From Silene latifolia (taxonomy: Eukaryota > Streptophyta > Magnoliopsida > Caryophyllales > Caryophyllaceae), in contig NC_133526.1 in NCBI RefSeq assembly GCF_048544455.1, positions 9,254,001 through 9,318,000 on the forward strand: 64,000 nt of DNA. The letters are read 5' to 3'. The notes beneath the pieces were generated by a model, which was not told the origin of the DNA, made no database searches, and worked only from the letters and a program-made list of their open reading frames with translations. Shown piece after piece: positions 23,571 to 35,500 of the stretch (the first letter of the stretch is position 1; the number at the start of each line of letters is the position of its first letter). Made by a program: the position numbers and the translations under genes.

Positions 23571-25040
23571 CTATGTCTGTTGCTGCTCGCCATCAGCAGC
23601 GGTAGCAGCATCTTCTTCAATGGGCAACCCAGCAGCTTCCCTAGCAACCTCAGCCTTGGCCTCGGCCTCCTCAGCTGCCCTTATTCTCTCGGCTTCCTCC
23701 TTGGCCGCCTTAGCCTTCCCAGCAAGAGCTGCTGCCTCCTCGGCCGCCTCTTTCTCTATCTTCACCCTCACAGCCGCCTTCGCATTCTCCGCCACGGCCG
23801 CCTCCTTAGCTTCAAGCTTGTCGTCAAACCGCTCGTCAAATTTGTCCCACGGGAAGGAGCCATCAAGAGGGAAGAGCTCCCCAATCACTTCCCTGGCAGC
23901 TCCTTCGGCCAAATCCCGGAATTCGGCACACATTTTAGGAAGCAGGACGGTTTGGAGCATCGTAATGTCCTCCTCCTTTTGTCTAATGATGGCCTCCTTG
24001 CTCCGAACCACCTTCCCCTGGACCTGATGCATGTCCCGGAATTCGTTCCTCTGCTGGAAATAGAGGTCAGCGTGCCTCTGAATAAGGTCACACTTCGCCA
24101 GCAGCTTTTCAACTTCGGCCGCAGCAGCCTCGGCTTTGGCTCTCTCAGCAAGGACCTCCTTTTCAACGTCCTCCCTGAGTTTTCTCTCAGCCAAGAGCGC
24201 TTTCTCAGCCTCCCCCCTAAGCCTCTGCTCATTGAGAAGATCCAGCTTCGCCTTCGCAGCCACCTTCTTAGTAGCATTAAGCTCAAAAGCGGATTGAGCC
24301 ACGGCCTTCTCCTGCTCCATAATACGAGCACCGGTCAGCTCGTTCCACCTCGCCAGTCTCTTGATCAACCTCGCGCTTTCCGCCACAAGCTGGGAGGGGG
24401 AAGCCTTCTGGGATGAAGAGTCAATGGCGACGTTATGATCACCAGCCTGCGCGGGGTTCTCCTCCACTTGCTGCTCAACAAAAGCGGCGGTCGACCGGAT
24501 TGGAGATATATCAATACCGTGCTTGGCCTTCTTGGCCGAAGGGCGCATTTCCTCGTCAGCAGCAGAAGCAACGGCAGCGGTAAAGGCTGTCTGCTTTCTT
24601 TTACGGACAAGGGGCGACCCCTCCTCCTCATCGGAGTCATCCCCATTGGAGATATAAACGATCTCCACCGTCTCTTTCTGAACAGGGGGGATGGAAGGCG
24701 GAGCCGATGTCAACGCCACCACCGCCGAAGGCTTTGTTTTTCGCGTATGGCGCGACATGTTACTAACAACCTTCGCCTGGGCCTCCACCACATTCAAGCT
24801 TTTCAGCTGCTGGTCCATAAGATCAGTCGGCGACGTCCTGCGGTCATGGGCTAAAGCCTTGGGATGCAGGTTAGCAACGGTTTTATCTGGGTGCAGCCCC
24901 ATTCTCCGGAGGATATCCTCAGACAGGTCCGGTCCGAATCGGTCTGCGAAGGGAACAAAGCAAGAGTTAAGAAAATAAATCGAAGTTCGAAAAACAGGAA
25001 CATTGACAACGGTGATAGGCCTCATACCGACCCCACTCAC
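23571..25040 (-). pseudogene. Antisense coding region of the outer element, C-terminal coiled-coil part
   Basis: A 489-residue minus-strand open frame, opposite to gag. It has a Ser/Pro and acidic first third, then a long Ala/Glu/Lys-rich helix with heptad character (LAERKLREDVEKEVLAER and similar), and an Ala/Glu-rich tail. It lies between the internal region and the 3' LTR, where Tat elements are known to carry an antisense ORF. Frame is preserved over 1.4 kb, so it was under coding selection until recently. It is described here as a separate part from the frame at 25,155-26,030. Confidence 0.7.
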
Positions 25041-25154
25041 CCTGTGCTAAGGCCGGTATGAGGCCGACATGGCAGAGCGGCTCATCCTGAAGAATGATCT
25101 GCGTTGGGGGAATCCATCTTTTCGGCACCCCACTCTTGTCCGCCTCAAAAAGTC

Positions 25155-26030
25155 TCATCGCCAGCTTTTCATCCTCTTTAAGAAGGACCTTGTTGGCATC
25201 CATCTTGAGTTTTTTTCGGGTGACCCATCTGTCATGCTCCGCTTTAGTCTCACACCGCAAGTTAACTTGGTGCTGAAAGCAGCGGGGCAGCGGATAGTCA
25301 TCCGGCACCTTAACGTACACCCACCGATCTCTCCAGTCTTTGCAAGAAGTAAGCTTGTCAACAGAGACATAACCCTTCTCCGTGTGCACGCTGTACCAAC
25401 CGACGCGCGGAGATTGACGGTGAGATAATGAAGCCGGCGGAATAAATTCACCGTCGGGGCCTCCCCCTTGAAGAGACAAAGCCACACAAAGCCGACTATC
25501 GTCCTCATGGCCAACGGATGCAGTTGGGCCACAACGACGTTCATAGCTTTGATGATGGCCATGACGTACTCATTCAGCGGAAACCGGAGCCCGTACTCCA
25601 AGTGTCGCATGTATACGCCGGTATGGCCCAGTGGAGGGCAACAGACGGCCTGACCCTCCTCAGGGATAACAATCTTGTATCCCCTGCCAAAGAAGAAATG
25701 GCCCTCGAAAAATGTCTCACCGGAACAACTGGCCAACTTATGGGTCCAAGCTCGGTCAACGCGTACCTTACAGGCGTCACCGTGATCCATAACGGTCTGC
25801 CTCCCCTCTTTGGGACGAGCCTCTTCAGCATCATCACCAAAATCGTCTGCGTCATCATCAACATCATCGTCATCCTCCCATTCCTCCAAAATTCGAGGAT
25901 CAACTTCAGGAGAAGGTGACCTAGGGCCCCCAGGCCTTATCAGGAGGGCGTCCAACTTCTCCTCCTCATCAAGACGCGACGGGGAACCCCCCCGCGCCGG
26001 TTTGCTAGGCCCGGCATCAGCAGAAGACAT
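25155..26030 (-). pseudogene. Antisense coding region of the outer element, 'putative gypsy-type transposon' domain part
   Basis: The minus-strand open frame starts at ATG 26030 (MSSADAGPSKPARGG) with an acidic low-complexity N-terminus. It then shows YGLRFPLNEYVMAII and AQLHPLAMRTIVGFVWLC and GEAPTVNLFRRLHYL. That order (GLRFPL, LhPnA, flslC, G..P.v.lFr.ff.L) is the plant 'putative gypsy-type transposon' domain (Transposase_28, Pfam PF04195). The family is carried in antisense by Tat-type elements. Its role is unknown. The region is broken at least once relative to the neighbouring frame. Confidence 0.75.
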
Positions 26031-26697
26031 GTTTACAATAAAAACTTACAAAGTTAAGAAATTAGGAAGTTTGTTCGTACCTTGAAGAAAAACACTCGCC
26101 GGGGTAACAACTCTGAAAATTAGAAGACAAAGAAGCCCTTGAGAGTTTAGGAAGAAGAAAATTTTGGAGAATGAAATTGTTGGCCAATTTCACGGGATAA
26201 CTGCCCTATTTATAGGGAAAAGCCCATGAAGAAGGACCAATCAGAGAACAGCCCATGAAGCGTCAACCAATCAGCGTGCAGACACGTGTCGGACATGCAA
26301 CCACGGGATGTCAATCAATGCAACAATGACCAAGCGTCTTCAACACGCCCATTCATATCTCTCCGCCTATTTACCTTCCTCAACAAATTCCCAAGCATCT
26401 GTTCTCCGCCGGCCACATGATCAACTAAGCTAAGTAGCGCCGGCAGGGGGCAATCAAAAACAACCGGCACTCTCAAACTTGGTCTCGGCCAGCGTCACTT
26501 TCTTTTCCACATCGGATGCCCTTTACGCATCCATGTGGAGGGGGGATATGGTACGGCCTAAGAAAGACCAGGCCGAGGTAAAAGAAGCCGCCGCAGAAGA
26601 AGCCGATGCAGAAATTTTTTTACAAATTACTTACGCAGAATATACGCTCAAACGTACATCGAGCCCATACCACGGCATGACTACGCCGGGGGCAAAT
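26031..26697 (+). other. 3' untranslated stretch of the outer element
   Basis: Non-coding. It ends in a G-rich tract (GCCGGGGGCAAAT) that may be the polypurine tract next to the 3' LTR. On the minus strand it would be the promoter and leader of the antisense ORF; 'ctatttatagg' at about 26208 gives a minus-strand CTATAAATAG, a good TATA box. Confidence 0.55.
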
Positions 26698-27294
26698 TGA
26701 TGGGGCATATTCGCACCGCCGACCAAGTCAACATATTGAGCAAGGTCAAAGATATCCACAAGAAGTCAACGACTTAGACAAATTAGCCGATGCAGCCCAT
26801 CGGCTGTCAGCCTGGGTCTCGGCATGGCAACTTGCCAGCCGGGGCACATACCCGCGTACTCATATCCAAGATCCCTCGGCGGTGAGTCAACAGGGCCCGC
26901 CGGCCTGCCATAGGTCCCTCGGCCGAGGGGTAGATCAGTCTTTCCACCTGCTAGCCACTTGGCCACTACGTGACAAAAGGTGAAAGTCTATAAATACTCC
27001 TCAACCTTCATTGAGGAAGGGATCCACAACTTAACCTAAATACACCATTCATCTGGTAATATCTTCCTTATCTCTCTACAATACATACTTAGCCAAGTAA
27101 CACAACTTAATCCTTTAAGTTTACTGACTTGAGCGTCGGAGTGAGTACGCTTGGCACAAAGCCAAGCCCTCAGTTCGTTCATTGTTGCAGGAGAGGCCGA
27201 GAGGAACGATAGAGGCAAGAAGGATTCAACTCAAGACATCATTCTACAAGCCACGGGTGGTAACAATACTTGCTCTGGAATTACACCCGGAACA
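26698..27294 (+). repeat. 3' LTR of the outer element
   Basis: 597 bp, followed by TSD ATTTT (27295-27299). From the 'aaaggtgaaagtctataaa' segment to the end I see no difference from the 5' LTR; differences are confined to the left ~270 bp. Confidence 0.92.
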
Positions 27295-27299
27295 ATTTT

Positions 27300-27997
27300 A
27301 TTTTAACATTTAATATTTTACAATTATAACTAAAATATTTAAGCATGTTCGTGATTATGAGTGTATTAAGATGTCAAGATAAAACCTAAAGTGGAGTAAA
27401 TACATGTATTCATGTCTCACTATATTTTATTTAGAGCGACGATGTGTGGCCGACTTATAAAAAAGTTGCATTTGCATCTAATTCTTCTCATTTCTAAAAA
27501 AAATGTGGTTATTTTGACTCAATGGATACGTTTAGTTGCAAAAAAAAATCAAAAGTTAAGGATTTTAATTTTAATCTTTCATTTTAAATTAAACCAGGTA
27601 GAAATATGTAGATCTAACTCATCTTAACATATTGTACAACCATCTTATCAAGACTATGACGAATTGAGGACCATGCTTAAATTACGTGTTTAAACAAAAA
27701 ACCAAACATCATTAATACATAATTCAAAAACAGCTCCATGAAAGATGGAACATTCATTTAATTTATCATTTTGCTACCGAGTTAATGGCTCCAAACATAG
27801 CTCAATTAAATTATTGAGATAAAAGTGAGCCAAAGCTCAGGTACATAGACAAAACTAAAGCCAATAGTCCAAGTTATAGCCAACATCTCGAGCTCAACAC
27901 TGTTTTATTACCTTGGATAACTTGACATCATGACTGGACACAAAAACTCAAATGAGATTTTTAGTTTTTAAAGTTGAAAATTTAATAAATGTCGTAG
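27300..27997. other. AT-rich flank, 3' of the adaptor-subunit gene
   Basis: No gene or repeat boundary is recognised. It probably contains the 3' UTR of the minus-strand gene that ends at 27998. Confidence 0.5.
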
Positions 27998-30900
27998 TTA
28001 TAATTCGGTTGGAGGCTTGAGCTTGACTAGCCTCTTCACTCTGTCTCTATCATTAGTTTCCATTAATCCCTACAAAATATAATCATAATTAAAACTTAAA
28101 ATCAATTGTTATTGCTAGCATTGGACTATATTTATCAATAACATTTATCATAAGAAGACAAAAAATATCAAAAGGTAATAATAAAATAATGTTTGATAGA
28201 AAAAATCATGACATTGGGTTGTAAGTTGTAACACTATGATTCCTCTCTCCTCACTACTCGTCACTTGACTATAGGGTAGTGTATTAGGGAATCTACAAGT
28301 TGAGTATAATGTCACAAGAAAATTATCAATAGAGTGAACAAATTTAAGAATAAATATTATTAAGATGGAAAAGAGGCAAAAATGTGAGAATATTACTTTT
28401 ATATTTATAACACTCAATTTACCAATGTCATTGATGTACATAGTTTTAGAGTTAACTTTTGAAGCAGTTTTGTTGATGAGTTACAAATATATAAAGACAT
28501 GAGTATATATGCTTAATGTTTTAAACCACCTAAATTAGATAACATTTCTATTGGTATTACTATTACAGGTTACTACATACTATAGCATAGAAATGGTGAC
28601 AAAAAAGACACAATTTGATTTATTTCAATTCATGGATTATTCAACCAGTTGTATATGTTGTACGCTTGTACGGTATAAAATCTGAGCTTTGTAATAAAGT
28701 ATCCGAGCTTTGTGTTAAATAATACTCCCTCCACTTTTTTATATATGACGTTTTGCATTTACGAGGTAAGCCTTTGACTTTAATATTTACAAAAATATAT
28801 TTGTTCAAAAAATATAAAAATGGTACCATTACATTCTTTACGAAAAACTCTTTCATATGAGTATACATATCATAATATTTAATCTTATATTTTAAGAGAT
28901 ATTGAAGAGAGAAGGGAGTGTCTCGAAATGTGAGAAAGTCATATATAAAAAAATAGAGGGAGTATGAACTTTATTAGAAAGTATTAAATTTGTCCATTTA
29001 CACATTAAAAATATGAATTTTAAATAAGCTCATAAAAAATACATATAAGCTCGGATTCTTATACCTTGATTGTACAATCCTTATGATACAACTGGATGTA
29101 TAATCCTATTTGTGGAGTTATAAAGTGCGTTGACATGAAAAATAATGCCAACAAGGACATGAAATTATTGCAACGTAGTAATGAAAAAAATGACTTATGA
29201 ACGATGTCTTTGATTTATTTCCTCCAGTTTTTATTTATCATCCAACTTTCCCTCTTTGGTCATTTTATATTAATAATCTTCCCATCTCTCTTTTTTTTTC
29301 GCTTCTAACACCTATTTCATAACATTTTTACCAAATTATCCTTAAACATATAGGTGGGTGAGAATGAATAGGGGTAAATAGTCTTTTGAACTATTTTCCT
29401 AAACAGTATGCAAAAGATAATGGGGAGATTATAATACTTTGCATTGTACATGTCAAACAAGTCAGTTGAGTGGGTTATGAATAGCGATGGTTGGATCGGG
29501 TTTTGTAAAACTCAAACTCGATCCACTAACTTAGTAAATCACCGATCCATATCCAAACCCGATTCATATCCAAAATTTCAAAATCCGTACCCAATTCATT
29601 ACACTTTTCCTGAATTCATACCCGCTCCAAATCAATACCCGATCTACCATATAATCCAAAACTTGATTTGACTATATAAAAAATTCATTTTATATGGAAA
29701 AATTGATATTTTAACTACAATAAAGCCTAAATTTTCAAAAATATCTGATTGGATTGGGTTCGGGTACGAATGGATCGGGTTTGAATTTGGTTCGGGTTTT
29801 TCAATAGTGTAATTTGATATGGATTTTTAAATAGTGGATCGGGTATGGGTTACTAAGAGTTGGGTTTGGATCAGATATTTTCCTTTGTATTGGTTCGGTT
29901 TCGGCCATAATTATCCTCCCTAGTTATGAATTTGGTAATTACGATGCGAATAAAATTAAGTTCAACTATATTTCGGCTTTAAAAAATACAGGTTTATATT
30001 GGTCGGGTGTAACCCTACATATATTGGGTCTAGTTAGAGTTAAATATCAGTTGAGTAACACCTTTATAAATATTTTTTTATTTACTTTATATTACTTGTC
30101 TAAACTATTAAAAACAATATCAATCCTCATTTTTTTTATTATTGTCTTTAACTTAAAATATAAAAAAATTGTATTCGGTAATGTACAATATCTTTAATGA
30201 AGCTAATAAAGCCAAAGACTTTATACTCTTTAGTTATTGATAATGATGGAATAAAGACAAATGACTTACTAAAGTGGCTGACCATCTATCTATTGTGATG
30301 TATTTGTCTTTCAATGCCGTTATTGACAAAAAATTCATCTTGGGTTATTTGGATTAGTCTCTTTGTGTTGCTAACACAAGGGTAAGACTGCATATGTCAA
30401 ACCTCCCCATCTCCCTTACCACGTCAATAAGGTAATTTTTTTTCGTAATAGGCAACACTATAACATGGAAAAAAACATAAAAGAATTTATAAGGCTCGTC
30501 GAAAAACAACATGCCTAAAAAAACTAATTAAGTTGGAAAAAATATTCATTTAAAAAAAAATCAAATTTAAAAATAAAATGATAACAAAACAAAAGAATAA
30601 AATAAAATAATAACAATAATTTTATAAGTATAAATAAATAAAATGTAGCTTTATAATTATAGTTTAACTTATTTATTAACATAACGAATTGGCTATTTCC
30701 TAACTTATATAACCCAAAATTTTCAAGTTATTTGCGAGTTTGGTCATTTTCGTGTTCAAATTCAAAGTTTTGAGTTAAAACCAGACGTTTTGGGTTGACC
30801 AACGACTTATATCATGTTTTGTCAAGTAAACATTACATGGATTAACACATTATCAATATGGTTAAATTTAGCAACTTTTAAATTGTTACATAGATCATAT

Positions 30901-32508
30901 GCAGTGCTGGAGTTAGGGTGGCTAGCAGGGGCCACTGCCCCTCCTGGCGGACACAATTTTCGTAGTTTTTAGTTAAATTTTCCGATAATTTTTCGAGTGT
31001 ACCTTATAGAATTACCCCCCCCCCCCCCAAAATTTTCCGCCCCCTAAGTTCAAATCCTGACTCCAACACTGCTCATATGTATTATGTATGAGGAGCGTAG
31101 ATGAAAGTTTGCTTGTTACGCGAGTGAAAAACTATTGCCCATCTCAGATCGACAAATAAAACTTGTCTTCTCCTTTATTGGCTAAAAAAATTGTATAGAC
31201 TTGACATCGTGGTAAATATTACCTTCCAAAAGATTTCATCAAGAGACAAACATATTCTTCCATACTTGTCAAGAAATCTTCGCTCTGATGGAGGTTTCTC
31301 ACATACGTCCTTAATAGATGCTGTAACTGTACGAATTATCTCTGACACTTTAATGGAAAAAAAAAAACAAAGAAAGAGTCATTATGTATAATTTTAGCCT
31401 TCCCAAACGTTGAATGCATGGAAAAACGGTTTTACATTATATATAACAAAAATCATACTAATTGACTGGTATTTTGTTGGGTAAGAAGTTCAACAATTTA
31501 TCAAACTATTTTAATTTATTTCATCAACATTATAACTTGTATACTAAGGAAATCATTGATTCCAACCCAATATTATTAAATACCTGTATTGACTTTGTAT
31601 ATAATTAAGTTACATGAAAGTATGCAAACTAAGGTTTGGAAAAAGAATATTAATCTTACATCCAAGTTCGTCATAGTCATCCTTGCCAAGAGTGAAAATG
31701 GTCACATCACCAAGTAAAGTGTACACAACAAAAACAGATCTGAAAAAGTGGCAATAACTCATTAGACATTTATTCTTACACTATCCAACATATATAAATT
31801 AAACAACTTATTATTTCATATTAAAATTATCATTAGACCGCCTACCAATATAATGGTACTTATAACTTTTTGAACGAATTTAATGATTTAGTGGATAAAT
31901 AGATAATTACTTAAATACATTGACAAACCAATATACTAATATAAGAAAATCTCGAGGAGACCATATAAACAAATCCCTAATGAATTTAACTAGAGAATTT
32001 TTGTTTTGTCGACAACAAGATTTTCTTAATAGAAAGAAGCATATCAACATCTACTTATAGAACGGGGATGCAACTAACTACCCTTATGATTTAACCACAG
32101 GTACAAACTATTTTCTTAAGCTCTATAAATTTCCAAACATGTGTAATGGTGAATAAACTAAATTTTTACCCTTTTTTTTTACTAAAAAGCATTAAGTTTT
32201 AGTTTAAAAAAAATTAATTATGCTTATTAAACATACAATAGGTTACATATTCAATGAAAATTACATTTCTATAAATATTATTAAAAGGCTAGCATTAAAC
32301 GCCACGTAGACAAATGTGACATGGCAATAATTAATTGTGACGTGGCAAAATATAGTCCACGTGGAAATACTAGCATAGTAGTACACATGAAAAAAAAATT
32401 ATCAATTCCACATTTAAAAGTTGCTCTCATAATTAATGGTAAAAAACTAAATTTAAATAATTTTAATTTCATAGGATAATTTTTAAATCACTCTCATGCA
32501 AAGTGGAT

Positions 32509-32588
<80 letters not shown>

Positions 32589-35500
32589 CTATAAATATAA
32601 TTAAAAAGTAAGCCAAACTATCAACCATCAACTATATGTCTTATTTTAATTTCATAAGATAATTTATAAACCACTCTCATGCAAACCTTTTACCTTACAT
32701 TTCTCCTTGCTCCATATTTATGTATGTAAAATCAATAACTATGTAATCTAAATACAAAATCTATATATCTAACTTAAAGGCATGCTAAATTACCTATCAT
32801 AATCTACATGTCATATCTATACAATAATATAAAAAGACTAACTTGATCATATGTATAAGACATGCGACAGCGTAGAATCACTAAGAAATTTTCATTTGAT
32901 AATATGTGACTAATTAATAATATTCATTCATAGAATTAAGAGAGAATACTTATTATCACGTTTATGACCCCTTATTCATCTCTAACTCTTCATTTTCTCT
33001 TAGCTCTTCCTTTTCCTTTTTGATGATTCCTTTCTCCCCTAAAATTTAACTCCTTATTTGATGCTAAGTTAATATAAGTAAAGTCTTTAAAATAAGCACT
33101 TTTATTTTTTACCCTCTTTTTCTAACCTTTTGGCATATTCATATGTTATTGAAACTTTTCATTGCATATAATTTTTATTAATTATTTGCATTTGTGAAAA
33201 AAATAAAGTTATATCATACATAAGATTTGTGTTTTATTTGGTATTGTTTAAATAACTTTTATTGATTGATGTCAATTTGTATTTCTCACCTTGATTTATT
33301 TTTGCAGATGGAATGGTACAATTTTCTTATTATTGCAAAGTTGGATTGTGCAGTTAATTACGTTATACATAAGGTATGTTCTACGAGTTTTGTTTGTGTA
33401 ATTTATATAAACTTATTGTAAAATGCACAGTTTTTTGTAATTTATCCACTAATATCGCTTTGTGGTAGATTTATTTTATACTATCTTTACGTAAACCCTC
33501 TTACAAGATTAATTGAATTATCGTTAAATGTATGTTTGTTTCTTATTTTATTTTTGTAGGTGATGCTTTCTTTGTCTTCTCATAATATTAACATAGTGTG
33601 TTAAAAAAAACTACATAATGTATAGGCAACAGAAGGATTTAGTTGAACAAAAACTTGATATTCGTCCTTGAACCATGTTCTAATGATATTAGAACTTATT
33701 TGGTACGCAATTGTCTCACTTGATATAAAAACAAAATATTTTTAGTTTTTTAATTCGAATTTAGAGGATCTTAGTAAATTGTTTTTTTTTATAACTCTGT
33801 TTTTGTAAAAAAAAAAATACAATATAGTTAAAAGGCTACTTAAAACATCTAATTTTAATTCACATGTCATTTTTATATTGGTTAATATTAAGACTACATC
33901 AGGCTTATTTATTAAAATTCTTCATAAGATTTCCTAATTTTTTTTATGGAAATCATAATACCGATCATGATTTAAATTATAAAAATTAATTAACAATTTA
34001 CTCTCATCATTTAAATCGTATAATTTGTCCATCTAACTCTTCATTAACTATAGAGATAGTAGTTAAAAGGTCTTATATGTAGTAAATAAAAAGTCAAATA
34101 ATTTGGATTATAAAGCTACTAATAATATTTTTTAGTGGAAACCATAAGATCATGTACTAAATTACAAAAATAAATTAAGAATTTACTCTCATTATTTAAA
34201 TTTTAAATCGTAAAATTTATCCATATAATTCATCTTTAGTAATAAAGATATTAGCTAAAAAGTCTTATATGTGGTAAATGAAAAATCCAATAACTTGGAT
34301 TATAAAGCTTCACAATTTTTCATATTGTTACTTTTGATTTATTTCAAAACCATCTTAAATATTGTAATTAGCACACTTGCGAAAAAGTGAAAAATAAGGT
34401 GTATATGTGCATGTGATTCAAACGTTCATAATCTTCTTAAAAGTACTCCATATTTCTTTCTTTTAATATTTTAAAATTTTAAACGTTTAATAAGTAGTAT
34501 AGTCAGTTTTGTAATTAAGATGATGCTTATTTAATTTTAATTTTAATTTTAATTTTAATTTTAACTATCTCAATTTGCAGATTATTGATTGTGATGAGGC
34601 TATTAAAAAGTGGATATTACATGTTTGGATCTAAATGTGAAAAACGAAAACATATTTTTTACTCTTTTAGTTGGCTTACAAAGCATCATCATTCATCATC
34701 GGCGAGATTCTCTATTTTGCATGTATATTTTTTATAAAAAGTATTAATTTTGAGGAAAAGTTAAATTAATAGTATCTATTTAACTTTCTTAAAAAAACCT
34801 ATCACATATGCAACCGCGATCTTGGAGTGCTTTGTTTATCGACCTAACGACGCAGCCGTTTTTAGCTTAATTATTTATGACGTAAATCATAAATACATAA
34901 AAGTAACAAATTTTTAAATAAATTCAAACAAACATTTATAGTTATAAAATTAGCTACATTAAATTGTTGACTACAAAATAATCATGAATAATATTAACAT
35001 GTAATAAAATATATGGAAACAAAATTCAAATTAAAACTTCTATCTATATTACTATGATCATGAAAAATAATGTAAAAGAAGTAAATATTTACAAATGTTT
35101 GGTTTATAGCTTATTCGCGATAAAAAAAATATTTTATATTTTAGTTAAAGATGGACGTGATCAACAAAAGCAAATAAATGGGACAAATAGAACAATTCCG
35201 CGATTTTCGCGGGTACAAAACTAATTTTCTCCTTAAAAACCGAGTTAAACTCCTACGCTTCCGGAACACCTTAGTTACAATCTCCTTAGGCGATCATAAG
35301 CTCCATGTGTTTATGGCGTTTTGATTTTTTTTTTGTCTGATTCTTTGATTTAAAATGTGAATTTATGTAGGCGAATAACATATAAGTCAGAACCAAAGTA
35401 ACCGGTTATATGAATTAAAATTTTTCACGCGTTATCCACACATATTGTGTTTAGAAGTCCGCTGACTTGATAGTTGTGTTTGATTGTTGATTAATTTGTT

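Larger units (their letters stand above)
12164..27294 (+). mobile_element. Tat-lineage (Retand/RIRE2-like) Ty3/gypsy LTR element, degenerate, with a nested insertion
   Basis: Outer boundaries are two ~596-bp direct LTRs (TGATGGGG...CCGGAACA) with TSD ATTTT at 12159-12163 and 27295-27299. A primer-binding site TGGCGCCGTCTGTGGG follows the left LTR at 12761. Parts in order: gag region, protease region, minisatellite, a 7.2-kb nested LTR element, a long minus-strand coding region and a 3' untranslated stretch. I see no reverse transcriptase, RNase H or integrase, so the element is internally deleted as well as broken in gag. The protease type, the primer-binding site and above all the antisense ORF before the 3' LTR point to the Tat lineage. 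The LTRs are almost identical in their right halves, so insertion looks recent on a genomic scale. Confidence 0.9.
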
